This document shows, in pieces, positions 35,230-44,572 of a stretch of DNA of 64,000 nucleotides (its first letter is position 1; each line of letters begins with the position of its first letter). The notes under the pieces are model-generated. The model saw only the letters and a program-made list of their open reading frames with translations, searched no databases and was not told the DNA's origin. This stretch comes from CAUPWF01 sp963515125 (GTDB lineage Bacteria > Bacillota > Clostridia > Lachnospirales > Lachnospiraceae). Made by a program: the position numbers and the translations under genes. The DNA lies in contig JBQKKG010000003.1 in assembly GCA_052116865.1 (NCBI GenBank), positions 124,001-188,000 of the forward strand, in the 5' to 3' direction.

Positions 35230-36321
35230 TTATTCTACCAAACTTGACACACTTAGCACAAGCCCCATTTCCATTAGTAAAAACATAACAGAAGTTCCTC
35301 CATAGCTTATAAATGGTAGTGTAATTCCAGTATTCGGAATAGAATTTGTTACAACAGCTATATTTAAGATTACCTGAATCATCATATGAGCCATTGCGCC
35401 CGTAGCTATAAGAGCACCAAACAAATCTGGTGCATGACTTGCAATCAAGAAAAAACGCCATATCAATATAAGAAATAAAATAATTATCAAACTTGCTCCT
35501 ACTAATCCAAGTTCTTCACATATAATCGAAAAAATCATATCATTTTGTGCCTCTGGTACAAACCCTAACTTCTGTATACTTGCTCCTAACCCCCTCCCAA
35601 ATAATCCTCCAGATCCAATCGCATAAAGACCTTGTAGTGTTTGATATCCTTTTTCATACTTCTCCGGATGACGCCAAATAGCTATACGCTCCAATCGATA
35701 ACTTTCTAATCCTAAAAAGATACCAATAAAGCCAATACCTACGACACCCATCCAAATAAATTGTGCATATTTGGGACTTGCAACGAATATTAAAATTACT
35801 GCAATACCTAAGATAATTACTGCCGTACTTAAATTACACGCACCGACCAACCCTACGATTGGTAACACTAATAAAATAATCTTGATTAGTTGTCTCATCT
35901 TCCCCATCTTTTTCGCATTCTTAGAGACGATATAAGCTAAAAATAAAATAACTGCAACCTTGGCATATTCCGAAGGTTGAAAAGATAAAGGCCCTAAAGA
36001 TAACCATCTTTTGGACCCATTATACTCATCTCCTATAAATAGTACTGCAACAGATAGCAAAAGTGCTACTATATATCCTAAAACTGCCATATTTTTCCAA
36101 AAATGATAGTCTATCTTGGCAACAATAAACATAAAGATAATGCCTAAAAATGTCGCAAACATCTGCTTTTTCAAATAGTAGAAAGAGTCTTGGAACTTAA
36201 CCGTTCCATTGTAAGCACTCGTGCTATAAAGAATTACCAGACCAATACTTACAAGCAAAAATACAACCGCTAAAAGAGTATAGTCATACTTTCTCCTTTT
36301 AGTGGGCTTCTGATTCTTCAA
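35230..36321 (-). CDS. ftsW: Septal peptidoglycan polymerase FtsW
   Basis: A SEDS-family glycosyltransferase of 363 residues with ten membrane helices, which polymerises lipid II at the septum with a class B penicillin-binding protein. Family motifs: SKRWLSLGPLSFQPSEYAKVA near residue 105, GYQTLQGLYAIGSGGLFGRGLG near 225, FVPEAQNDMIFSIICEELG and the C-terminal NTGITLPFISYGGTS. It appears to start with TTG ten bases after AAGGAG. It follows murD directly. A second SEDS protein is encoded at 46071. Confidence 0.95.
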   Translation of the reverse strand: MKNQKPTKRRKYDYTLLAVVFLLVSIGLVILYSTSAYNGTVKFQDSFYYLKKQMFATFLGIIFMFIVAKIDYHFWKNMAVLGYIVALLLSVAVLFIGDEYNGSKRWLSLGPLSFQPSEYAKVAVILFLAYIVSKNAKKMGKMRQLIKIILLVLPIVGLVGACNLSTAVIILGIAVILIFVASPKYAQFIWMGVVGIGFIGIFLGLESYRLERIAIWRHPEKYEKGYQTLQGLYAIGSGGLFGRGLGASIQKLGFVPEAQNDMIFSIICEELGLVGASLIIILFLILIWRFFLIASHAPDLFGALIATGAMAHMMIQVILNIAVVTNSIPNTGITLPFISYGGTSVMFLLMEMGLVLSVSSLVE

Positions 36322-36335
36322 TTAGGCTTCACTCC

Positions 36336-37688
36336 TTATAAGCGATTTACAAGTTCTTTGAATTTATCACCACGTTCTTCATAATTTTGAAACATCCCCC
36401 AACTAGCACATGCCGGCGACAAAAGTACCGCCTCGCCAGGTAGAGCAAGTGTAACACAAGCCTCTACAGCCTCTTCAAATGTATCTACAAGAATGCAATC
36501 ATCAAATCCTAATTTTATAGCAGTGTCCCTTATTTTTTCTCTTGTTGCACCTAAGAGTACTAACTTTTTCACTTTGCCATCAAACGCATTAATCCACTCT
36601 TCATAATCTGAATCTTTATCATATCCGCCACCAATCAGTAACGTTTTTCTTTTCATAGCTTGAATGCCTTTAATTGCTGCGTCAGGATTAGTTCCTTTGG
36701 AATCATTATAATATACTACGCCATTCTTTTCACATACATACTCAATCCGATGTTCCACGCCACCAAATGCCTTGATTGCCTTTTTAACTACCTCTATTGG
36801 TGTGCCATATGCAATGGCCATGGCTGATGCTGCCATAACATTCTCAAAATTATGGTTCCCTAGCAGCTGTAATTCATCCACATGACAAAGGCATTTTATA
36901 TCTCCATTTCTATAAATAATATTACCTTCTTCTAAATAAATTCCTTTATCTAGTTTACGCTGACTACTAAAATATAGAACATTTGCTTTTACTTTTTCCC
37001 CAAATTCTCTTGTAACTTCATTTTCATAATTTAACACACACATATCCTGCTCTGTTTGATTTTTTGCAATAGCTTTCTTCGCTTCTATGTATGCCTCTAA
37101 CGTATGATGACGATTCAAATGATCTGGTGAAATATTCAATATTGCACTAACTTTTGGATGAAACTCCTGAATACTCTCCAGTTGAAAACTACTCAATTCT
37201 GCCACCGTGATAGCATCTTCATCCATATCTATGGCTGCCTTTGTATAGGAATTCCCTATATTCCCCACGACATGCACATGCTCTTTCCAAGCACTCATTA
37301 TTTCACCTAAAAGTGCTGTTGTTGTTGTCTTTCCGTTCGTTCCTGTGACTGCAAGCAAATCACCTTTTGCATATCGATATGCAAGTTCTACTTCACCCCA
37401 AATAGGAATTCCCTGGGTACGAATTTTTTCTAATATTTCTAAATCTGTAGGCACACCAGGACTTAATACTACCAACTCAATCTGATTCATTATTTCCTTA
37501 CGTAAAGTTCCAAGTACAATTTCTACCTGACTATATAATCCTATTTCTTGCTTGATTTCTTTTACGTCTAAAGACTCATTTCCATCATATAGAATTACAT
37601 GAGCTCCTACTTTATCTAATAACTGACATGCTCCAATCCCACTTATACCTGATCCAAAAACTAGGACACATTTGTTTTTAAGTTCCAT
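36336..37688 (-). CDS. murD: UDP-N-acetylmuramoylalanine--D-glutamate ligase
   Basis: Adds D-Glu to UDP-MurNAc-L-Ala in the cytosolic stage of peptidoglycan synthesis; 450 residues. The N-terminal UDP-binding Rossmann motif is VFGSGISGIGACQLL, the ATP loop is AVTGTNGKTTTTALLGEI near residue 112, the central domain has ISPDHLNRH, and the C-terminal domain has YNDSKGTNPDAA and LLSPACASWGMFQNYEERG. The start is the ATG behind GGAGG; the frame is open further upstream into mraY but without a ribosome site. Confidence 0.98.
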   Translation of the reverse strand: MELKNKCVLVFGSGISGIGACQLLDKVGAHVILYDGNESLDVKEIKQEIGLYSQVEIVLGTLRKEIMNQIELVVLSPGVPTDLEILEKIRTQGIPIWGEVELAYRYAKGDLLAVTGTNGKTTTTALLGEIMSAWKEHVHVVGNIGNSYTKAAIDMDEDAITVAELSSFQLESIQEFHPKVSAILNISPDHLNRHHTLEAYIEAKKAIAKNQTEQDMCVLNYENEVTREFGEKVKANVLYFSSQRKLDKGIYLEEGNIIYRNGDIKCLCHVDELQLLGNHNFENVMAASAMAIAYGTPIEVVKKAIKAFGGVEHRIEYVCEKNGVVYYNDSKGTNPDAAIKGIQAMKRKTLLIGGGYDKDSDYEEWINAFDGKVKKLVLLGATREKIRDTAIKLGFDDCILVDTFEEAVEACVTLALPGEAVLLSPACASWGMFQNYEERGDKFKELVNRL

Positions 37689-37705
37689 CTTTTCCTCCAA
37701 TATTT

Positions 37706-38662
37706 TTACATCGCTAAAAGTGCAATTAGACAAAGAATCGCTGTTATAATTGAAAACACAGCTACTACCTTTGTCTCTGACCATCCACATAGTTCAAAAT
37801 GGTGATGTATTGGCGCCATTTTAAAGAATCTTTTTCCACCTGTTTTTTTAAAATAAATAATTTGTATCATAACAGATACAACTTCGATTAGATATATTAA
37901 TCCAACAATAATTATAAAAATAGGCATTTGTAACATATATGCTGTAGATGCGACAAATCCACCTAATGCTAATGAACCAGTATCTCCCATAAAAACACTT
38001 GCGGGATACACATTGAATAACAAAAATCCTAAAAGAGCTCCTACCACCGCACAAGTAATAGGTTCAATTCCACTTTTGGTCCCTATTGCAACTACCGTAA
38101 AAAATGTAGCTACTAAAACAGTAACACTAGATGCCAACCCGTCTAATCCATCCGTAAAGTTGGTACCATTCACAGTTCCAATCATTGCAATAAATAGCAA
38201 TGGAATCGCAAACCATCCAATATTAAGATATTTTCCTCCTGAAAATGGAATCAGCATGGTAAGTGGTACTTGAGCAACACGAACAATATAAAAAGCAAAA
38301 ACAGCGGTAACAATAATTTGTAAAGCCATCTTCTGCTTGGGATATAAACCATCAGAACGTTTCATAACCACTTTTAAATAATCATCTAAAAAACCAATCA
38401 GACCAAATCCCAAAGTTACAAAGAGAATTGGAATAATCTTTTTATAATCTTTTACATAAAATAAGGATGTGATGACCACGCTTGCAAGAATAATTACACC
38501 ACCCATTGTAGGTGTTCCTGCCTTTTTCAAATGTGATTGCACACCATCTACCCTTTCCGTCTGTCCCATCTTCAGTTTTCTAAGGAAAGGAATAACAACC
38601 GGCCCCATTAACAAGCTTAATGTAAATGAGATTAGCACCGGAAATACTACTTTATAGTCCAT
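37706..38662 (-). CDS. mraY: Phospho-N-acetylmuramoyl-pentapeptide transferase
   Basis: Transfers phospho-MurNAc-pentapeptide to undecaprenyl phosphate, forming lipid I at the inner membrane face; 318 residues, ten membrane helices. The Mg-binding motif is LGFLDDYLKV near residue 89, NFTDGLDGLA near 168 holds further catalytic residues, and FKMAPIHHHFELCGWSE near the C-terminus is the family His cluster. KKAGTPTMGG is present near residue 46. It sits between the SpoVD-like gene and murD. Confidence 0.98.
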   Translation of the reverse strand: MDYKVVFPVLISFTLSLLMGPVVIPFLRKLKMGQTERVDGVQSHLKKAGTPTMGGVIILASVVITSLFYVKDYKKIIPILFVTLGFGLIGFLDDYLKVVMKRSDGLYPKQKMALQIIVTAVFAFYIVRVAQVPLTMLIPFSGGKYLNIGWFAIPLLFIAMIGTVNGTNFTDGLDGLASSVTVLVATFFTVVAIGTKSGIEPITCAVVGALLGFLLFNVYPASVFMGDTGSLALGGFVASTAYMLQMPIFIIIVGLIYLIEVVSVMIQIIYFKKTGGKRFFKMAPIHHHFELCGWSETKVVAVFSIITAILCLIALLAM

Positions 38663-38716
38663 ATTTACACCTCTTCATCTCTTTTGTTTTCTAGCATATA
38701 ACTTACATATTATACT

Positions 38717-40435
38717 CTAAATTCCTAGGTAAGGCAATATATTATCAAATATATCCCTTACCACTGGCGCTACAATTGTACCCCCATAATACACTCCTTG
38801 TGGATTATAAACGATAGCCATTGCAAGCACTTGCGGGTTGTCTGCAGGTGCAAATCCAATAAAAGAAGATATATATTTATTTGCACTTCTTGGGAGCGTT
38901 TGTGAAGTAGCTGTTTTACCACCAATTCGATACCCCTCTAAATATGCGTTCTTCCCTGATCCTTCTGCAACAACACTCTCCAACAATGTACGCATAGTAG
39001 AAGACGTTTCCTCAGATACAATATTATTTTTAGATTTATATGTAAATGTTTTTAATTCTTTTTCGTCACTATTTAAGACTTTCACACCAAAATGCGGTGT
39101 AACTCTCGTTCCTCCATTAATTAACGAACTAACTGTAGTTGCCATTTGTACTGGTGTGATTTGAAAAGACTGACCAAAACTCATGGTCGCTAACTCCACA
39201 GTTCCAATGTCTTCCTTCTTATGCATTATGGTTGCTGCTTCACCAGGCAAATCGATGTTAGTTTTTCCAAGTAAGCCAAATTGCTCAAAATAGTCATAGA
39301 ACTTATCTGGTCCAAGTCTTAAACCAATGTCAATAAACACGGGATTACATGAATTCTGTATTCCTTGAACAAATGTCTCAGAGCCGTGACCTCCAACTTT
39401 ATGACAACGAATCTTTCTATCTTCTACCATCCGATATCCTGGACAGCTAAATGTATCATTCAGTTTAACAACACCTTCCTCTAGGCAAGCCGACGAGGTA
39501 ATAATTTTAAACGTGGAACCAGGTTCATACGTATCATTGATACAGCCATTTCTCCACATTTGATTTAATAAATTTTGTTTTTCATCTGCTGGTAATTCTT
39601 GCTCAATTTCTACTGCTTGATTTAATTTAAATGGTTCATTAAGATTAAATTCAGGAACATTCACCATGGCCATAATTTCACCATTTTGCGGATTCATAAT
39701 TAAGATTCCTACTTTATCTGCCTGCTTTTCTTCCATTACTTTCTCTGCTGCTTGTTGTGCGTACATCTGTATATTATAATCCAAACTTATTTGTAATGTA
39801 TTTCCTGGTACTGCTTCCTTTCGATCCTCTGCAATTCCTTCTAATTCTACTCCCCTTGCATCCGTCGTTGTCAGTATCGTCCCATTGATTCCTTTCAGAT
39901 ACTCTTCGTATTTTACTTCCAACCCTATAATCCCTTGGTTATCACCACCTGTAAATCCAAGAACTTTTGATGCCAATTCATTATATGGATAATAGCGTTT
40001 AAAATCCTCATCTACTTTTACCCCATCTAGTTCGTAATCCCGAACACGATCGCCTACTTCTTTTTCCACGTTCGTCTTAATTCTTTCCATTGAAGATACT
40101 TTTTCAACTTTTTTTCTGACAGTATCCTCATCTAACTCTAGCTCTTTTGTTAATACACTAATTATTTCTTCTGGATTGGTGACTTGGCTATGAACTACAG
40201 AAATTGTGCATACCGCCTTATTGGTTGCTAGAACAACATCATTTGCATCTACAATTTTTCCACGTGCAGCTTTAATTTCTCGCTCTCTTTCGTGTAAGCT
40301 TTCCGCACGCTTTTGATAATATTCTGCATCAAATACCATCAAATATACCAATCTACCAACAAGACCTATAATTACTAAAAAAGCCAAAATAAAGATAACT
40401 AACATTTTCTTTTTATTATAGGTTTTATTCTTCAT
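38717..40435 (-). CDS. Class B penicillin-binding protein, SpoVD/FtsI-like (KTA motif)
   Basis: A septal or spore-cortex transpeptidase of 572 residues with one N-terminal membrane helix (MLVIFILAFLVIIGLVGRLV), a dimerisation domain and a transpeptidase domain. The active-site motif is STFK at 307-310 and the second motif SCN at 362-364. The third motif, normally KTG, reads KTA at 507-509 within GGKTATSQTL. No PASTA domain is present. It is the second of two adjacent class B PBPs, so it is probably the SpoVD-type partner. The start is the ATG behind GAGG; an upstream GTG is less likely. Confidence 0.92.
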   Translation of the reverse strand: MKNKTYNKKKMLVIFILAFLVIIGLVGRLVYLMVFDAEYYQKRAESLHEREREIKAARGKIVDANDVVLATNKAVCTISVVHSQVTNPEEIISVLTKELELDEDTVRKKVEKVSSMERIKTNVEKEVGDRVRDYELDGVKVDEDFKRYYPYNELASKVLGFTGGDNQGIIGLEVKYEEYLKGINGTILTTTDARGVELEGIAEDRKEAVPGNTLQISLDYNIQMYAQQAAEKVMEEKQADKVGILIMNPQNGEIMAMVNVPEFNLNEPFKLNQAVEIEQELPADEKQNLLNQMWRNGCINDTYEPGSTFKIITSSACLEEGVVKLNDTFSCPGYRMVEDRKIRCHKVGGHGSETFVQGIQNSCNPVFIDIGLRLGPDKFYDYFEQFGLLGKTNIDLPGEAATIMHKKEDIGTVELATMSFGQSFQITPVQMATTVSSLINGGTRVTPHFGVKVLNSDEKELKTFTYKSKNNIVSEETSSTMRTLLESVVAEGSGKNAYLEGYRIGGKTATSQTLPRSANKYISSFIGFAPADNPQVLAMAIVYNPQGVYYGGTIVAPVVRDIFDNILPYLGI

Positions 40436-40524
40436 AAAAAACCTCACAAAAGTTATTGTTACAATTTATTAAAACTTTCGTAAGGTTATTCGCGTATTTT
40501 ATGATATTCTTTTTTTTCTTAATT

Positions 40525-42516
40525 CTATTCCACTAAATCTGTCGTTGATTCTCTTGAATTTTGTATTTCAGCATAAGAATTGTCCTCATCATCGTAAGAT
40601 TGTTCATATGCTTCTTCATTTTCATTCGTACTGCTTTCCTGGGCTGTAACTGGTTGAATTGATGGTGTATATCCATCTATCATTGTAATGTTCAAATACG
40701 GAAATACTTCCGCCATAATATTCGCTGATAGCTGAGTTACATAAGAACTCGCTGACTGATTGTCCACATTTGGTTCATCAATCACTACATAGATTACCAC
40801 CTCCGGATTCTCTTGTGGTGCATATCCGATAAACGAAAGAACATAATTTCCCTGACCACGTGGTAATTTTTCCGCTGTACCTGTCTTGCCTCCAATATCA
40901 TATCCTTCAACTTGAGCCGTACTTCCCGTTCCATAATCAAGTACTGCTTTCATATACTTTTTAACTACCGTTGACGTTTTTTCTGATATTGTCTTTTTTC
41001 TAAGAACTGGTTCTATATTTTCAATTACACTGCCACTTTCATCTTTGATTTGGCTCACGACATGAGGTTCATAGTAATTCCCTCCATTAATCAAGGAACA
41101 AAATCCTGCTGTCAATTGAGTCATTGTTACATTAAAATTCTGCCCAAATGAATTAGTAGCCAAATCTGCTGCTCCCATAGATTCTGCTGTATATAAAAGT
41201 CCTGCTGTTAATGCTTCTCCTGGAAGGTCAATTCCTGTATACTGGCCAAATCCAAAGATACGCTGATACTTACAAAAATCTTCATTTCCTATTGTTTCCG
41301 CCATTTGCATCAATGCCACATTGCAAGAATTTGCAATTGCCTCCTCTACCGTCTGCATTCCATGACCCGATCGATTATGACAATGAATATCATGATCTCC
41401 CACATGAAGAGAACCACCACAATAATAGCTTTCATTTCCTGATAACTTCCCCGTCTCGAGACCCAAAGCCACTGTAAATGGTTTCATCGTCGATCCAGGT
41501 TCAAATGTATCACTAACACAGAAATTTTTCCATATTTTATTTAATTCCTCTAAAGACTGCTCATCATTCATCGCTTCTATTTCTTCTGTCGAAAAATACC
41601 CGCTTAAGTCTCTTGGATTATTTAAATCATAGTTTGGATAACTTGCCTCTGCCAATATAGCTCCTGTATTCGGGTTCATAATCATAACTGCTGTATTCTT
41701 ACTCCCCATACCCTGTGTTGCTTCATTTTGATGTTCCTCGTTAAACTGTAGTATTTGACTTTCCACAATTCGCTGAAGATTGGCATCTATGGTAGTTACA
41801 ACTGTATTGCCATTTTGTGCTTCTTTTACTGTTCGCTCTAGAGAGGAATCCTTCTCAAGATACCCATACTCTCTACCATCAACGCCATTTAAGACTTCAT
41901 TGTAATATCTTTCTAATCCTACACTTCCAACATTTCCTGCTGAGGTAAATCCTATCAAATCACTTGCTAAAGTATTGTATGGATATGTTCTTACATAATC
42001 ATCTTCCAGCCAAATTCCTTCTATATTAGGATATTCCTTGTCATTCTCATTTATGGTTTCAAATTCTTTGGCTTTGTCATAAGAAATTCCCTTTAGCAGT
42101 ATATTATATCTGCTTTTTGGTTTTTCTTCTATCAATTGACGCACCACCGATTCTTCAATACCAAAGCAATCCACTAACACTTTAATCGTTGGTTCTACAT
42201 TCTCTTTCTTACTTAGCATTACTTTAAGATCAAGTATTACATTATATACTCGTTCACTTGTTGCCAATTTTGTACCATTAGCATCTGTAATATCGCCTCT
42301 TTTATACGGTATTACTCGACTATCATATTGTTGTTGATCTAGTACTTTTTTAGTGTATTTATCTCCACTTGATGCATTAATATACGTAATTCGTCCCACT
42401 AAAATAGTAAAAGCCAGCACTACACACACAAATAGTATTGCCAGCTTTTTTTGCATCATCTTTGGAAACTTACGCTTTAAAAATCTAAATGCATTTCTTC
42501 TTTTTCTATTAGACAT
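40525..42516 (-). CDS. Class B penicillin-binding protein (FtsI/PBP2B-like)
   Basis: A 663-residue septal transpeptidase. One membrane helix near residues 24-42 is followed by a pedestal domain (TYPYNTLASDLIGFTSAGN) and a transpeptidase domain with STMK at 342-345, SCN at 397-399 and KTGT at 544-547. The C-terminus is a Ser/Glu/Asp-rich tail of about 40 residues in place of PASTA repeats. It lies between ftsL and the SpoVD-like gene in the order expected for ftsI. All three motifs are intact. Confidence 0.93.
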   Translation of the reverse strand: MSNRKRRNAFRFLKRKFPKMMQKKLAILFVCVVLAFTILVGRITYINASSGDKYTKKVLDQQQYDSRVIPYKRGDITDANGTKLATSERVYNVILDLKVMLSKKENVEPTIKVLVDCFGIEESVVRQLIEEKPKSRYNILLKGISYDKAKEFETINENDKEYPNIEGIWLEDDYVRTYPYNTLASDLIGFTSAGNVGSVGLERYYNEVLNGVDGREYGYLEKDSSLERTVKEAQNGNTVVTTIDANLQRIVESQILQFNEEHQNEATQGMGSKNTAVMIMNPNTGAILAEASYPNYDLNNPRDLSGYFSTEEIEAMNDEQSLEELNKIWKNFCVSDTFEPGSTMKPFTVALGLETGKLSGNESYYCGGSLHVGDHDIHCHNRSGHGMQTVEEAIANSCNVALMQMAETIGNEDFCKYQRIFGFGQYTGIDLPGEALTAGLLYTAESMGAADLATNSFGQNFNVTMTQLTAGFCSLINGGNYYEPHVVSQIKDESGSVIENIEPVLRKKTISEKTSTVVKKYMKAVLDYGTGSTAQVEGYDIGGKTGTAEKLPRGQGNYVLSFIGYAPQENPEVVIYVVIDEPNVDNQSASSYVTQLSANIMAEVFPYLNITMIDGYTPSIQPVTAQESSTNENEEAYEQSYDDEDNSYAEIQNSRESTTDLVE

Positions 42517-42528
42517 ATACTCACCCTT

Positions 42529-43023
42529 TTACTTTGTCTCTACATTTGATTGTGCAAGTACACCATTCTTTGGTATGTTTTGATATTGCTTTACATAGTC
42601 ACTAGATGGACTTTCATACTCTATCACTTGACTAGATGTTGCATATACCATTCCTAACTCATTAACTGCACGATTTAACACCTCTTCCAAATTTACGGAA
42701 TCGTCAATCGCATTATACATCGTTGTATTTTCTTCTTTTGCAGAAGCCAACTGTTTCTGTAGAGAAGATATATTTCTAGAACGTTCTGCAATTTGAGATT
42801 GTAATTGAAGGTAACTTACGCACACAAAAAGTGCCACTACTGCAGCTACTGATAAAAAAACAAGATAGCCTACACTCATATGCATAGCCTTTTTGCGATT
42901 CTTTCGTACTTGTTTACTAACTCTTTTCGGTTGCCTTGGTCTGACTTCTTCTCGACGTCTTGGTGTTACTTCCGGCTGGCGTACTGTATTACCATAAATA
43001 TACTCTTGTCTCTTTGTTGCCAT
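42529..43023 (-). CDS. ftsL: Cell division protein FtsL
   Basis: A small bitopic protein of 164 residues. A basic cytosolic tail rich in Arg, Pro and Lys leads to one helix (VGYLVFLSVAAVVALFVCV) and a coiled coil with regular hydrophobic spacing (SQIAERSRNISSLQKQLASA), then ELGMVYATSSQVIEY. It stabilises the FtsQ/FtsB/FtsL complex that activates septal wall synthesis. Identification rests on topology, size and position between rsmH and the FtsI-like gene, because FtsL sequences diverge strongly. Confidence 0.85.
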   Translation of the reverse strand: MATKRQEYIYGNTVRQPEVTPRRREEVRPRQPKRVSKQVRKNRKKAMHMSVGYLVFLSVAAVVALFVCVSYLQLQSQIAERSRNISSLQKQLASAKEENTTMYNAIDDSVNLEEVLNRAVNELGMVYATSSQVIEYESPSSDYVKQYQNIPKNGVLAQSNVETK

Positions 43024-43074
43024 GAACGCTCTCCCCTTTCTAACTTATCTTAGGTAGCTTACTACTTGTAAGTT

Positions 43075-44010
43075 CTAGCGTCTCTCAAATATACGTAATT
43101 TCGCACTTTTCGATCTACTATTAACCTCCAGTTCTTCTCCACTTGGTAAGATAGGTTTTCTTGTTATTACTCTCCCCTTTGAAACTTGTCCACATACACA
43201 CACTGGAAAGTCTCTAGGACATGTACAAGGATTTTCATTTTTTCTGAAATTTGCCTTAACAATTCTGTCCTCTAACGAATGAAATGTGATAATACATAGC
43301 CTTCCATTCTCATTTAATAAATCAATCATGTCATCCAACGTATCTCTAAGCACTTCCAGCTCCCTATTCAATTCTATTCGAATTGCCTGAAAGGTTCTCT
43401 TTGCAGGATGTCCTGCTGTTTTTTGAAATTTCATTGGTATCGCATGTCTTATAATCTCAATTAATTGACCTGTTGTCTCAATTGGTTCTTTTTCTCGTTC
43501 GATTACAATATGTTTGGCAATATTCTTTGCAAACTTATCTTCCCCATAATCTCTTATAATTCGAAAAAGTTCCATTTCTTTGTAGTCATTGACGATGTCC
43601 CTGGCTGTCATTTCTTGGCGCCTATCCATGCGCATGTCCAGTGGGACATCTACACGATAAGAGAATCCTCGTTCTGCCGTATCTAATTGATAAGAAGATA
43701 CGCCCAAATCAAGCACGATCCCATCTACTTTGTCAATGCCTATTGCATGAAGCTGCGATTTCATATCACAATAATTGCTTCGGATTATTGTAACTCTCTC
43801 CCCGAAATCGCTTAATCGGAGGCTAGCAGCCTCAATCGCTGCAGCGTCCTGATCTATTCCTATAAAACTCCCTTTGTTACCTAAATGCTTACATACCTCA
43901 AAGGCATGTCCGCCACCACCAAGCGTTCCATCGACGTATATACCATCCGGCTTGATGTTCAGCCCTTCGACTGTTTCATTTAATAATACTGACACATGTT
44001 CAAAATTCAT
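43075..44010 (-). CDS. rsmH: 16S rRNA (cytosine-1402 N4) methyltransferase RsmH
   Basis: Methylates C1402 of 16S rRNA in the decoding site using S-adenosylmethionine; 311 residues. HVSVLLNETVEGL, VDGTLGGGGHAFEVC (SAM motif near residue 27), VDGIVLDLGVSSYQLD near 96, GFSYRVDVPLDMRMD and HPAKRTFQAIRIELN are all present. The C-terminus KSAKLRIFERR is typical. A GGAGG site precedes the ATG. It follows mraZ by 18 bases, the standard order of the division cluster. Confidence 0.98.
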   Translation of the reverse strand: MNFEHVSVLLNETVEGLNIKPDGIYVDGTLGGGGHAFEVCKHLGNKGSFIGIDQDAAAIEAASLRLSDFGERVTIIRSNYCDMKSQLHAIGIDKVDGIVLDLGVSSYQLDTAERGFSYRVDVPLDMRMDRRQEMTARDIVNDYKEMELFRIIRDYGEDKFAKNIAKHIVIEREKEPIETTGQLIEIIRHAIPMKFQKTAGHPAKRTFQAIRIELNRELEVLRDTLDDMIDLLNENGRLCIITFHSLEDRIVKANFRKNENPCTCPRDFPVCVCGQVSKGRVITRKPILPSGEELEVNSRSKSAKLRIFERR

Positions 44011-44028
44011 AAAAACCCTCCATCTTGA

Positions 44029-44442
44029 TTAGAAGCCTAAGTCTTCCATCTCATTCTCGATGTTTTCTTCCGCAGCAGCATTATTTTCTTCCCATTTTGC
44101 TTTGTCCCAAATTTCAACTCGATCTAGCACCCCTACTAAAACGACCTCTTTTTCTAACCCAGCATAAGTCTTTAAGGCTGGAGAGAGTAACACTCTCCCT
44201 TGTTTGTCCAAGCCACTATCCACAGCGCTTCCTGAAAAGAAACGTACAATATTGGCTTTAGAACGTGGTAATGATCCAAGTTTTTCTTCAAAAGCTTTCC
44301 ATCCGTCTGTTGGATACACAGATAAACATCCACCAATTTCCTTCGTAATAACGAATTCTTCGCCAAGGCCCTCTCGGAACTTAGCTGGGATAATTAATCG
44401 CCCTTTCGGATCGATACTGTGATTAAATTCACCTCTAAACAT
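44029..44442 (-). CDS. mraZ: Transcriptional regulator MraZ
   Basis: A double-AbrB-type DNA-binding protein of 137 residues that represses the division/cell-wall cluster. Two DPKGR-type motifs are seen: SIDPKGRLIIPAKFRE near residue 9 and LDKQGRVLLSPALKTY near 80. The start is the ATG of MFRGEF behind AAGGTGA; an in-frame codon three residues upstream lies too close to the ribosome site. Seven 10-base operator units and its own promoter lie directly upstream, so it is autoregulated. The C-terminal tail is very acidic. Confidence 0.97.
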   Translation of the reverse strand: MFRGEFNHSIDPKGRLIIPAKFREGLGEEFVITKEIGGCLSVYPTDGWKAFEEKLGSLPRSKANIVRFFSGSAVDSGLDKQGRVLLSPALKTYAGLEKEVVLVGVLDRVEIWDKAKWEENNAAAEENIENEMEDLGF

Positions 44443-44470
44443 CTGGATCACCTTCTTTCGGAGTGGTCTG

Positions 44471-44540
44471 CCACTTTCTTACCACTTCGCACCACTTTTC
44501 ACCACTTTCTACCACTTGAAACCATTGTAAACCACTTTAC
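44471..44540 (-). promoter_or_regulatory. MraZ operator: seven 10-base direct repeats
   Basis: On the plus strand the sequence reads as consecutive 10-base blocks of ACCACTTNNN type at 44471, 44481, 44491, 44501, 44511, 44521 and 44531; on the transcribed strand each gives AAGTGGT. Repeated AAAGTGG-type boxes with 10-base period are the known MraZ binding pattern. Unit 44521 deviates (ACCATTGTAA) because it contains the -10 element TACAAT. Confidence 0.92.
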
Positions 44541-44552
44541 AGCTATTTTCAA
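44524..44552 (-). promoter_or_regulatory. Promoter of the division/cell-wall cluster
   Basis: TTGAAA (44547-44552), 17-base spacer, TACAAT (44524-44529). The -10 element lies inside the MraZ operator array, so bound MraZ must block RNA polymerase. It drives mraZ, rsmH, ftsL and probably genes down to ftsZ. Confidence 0.85.
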
Positions 44553-44572
44553 GTGTTTTTTAGTTTTTTTTC

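Noticed and set aside
44471..44540. Simple satellite or CRISPR repeat
   Set aside because: The 10-base units match MraZ boxes and sit exactly on the mraZ promoter, which explains them.
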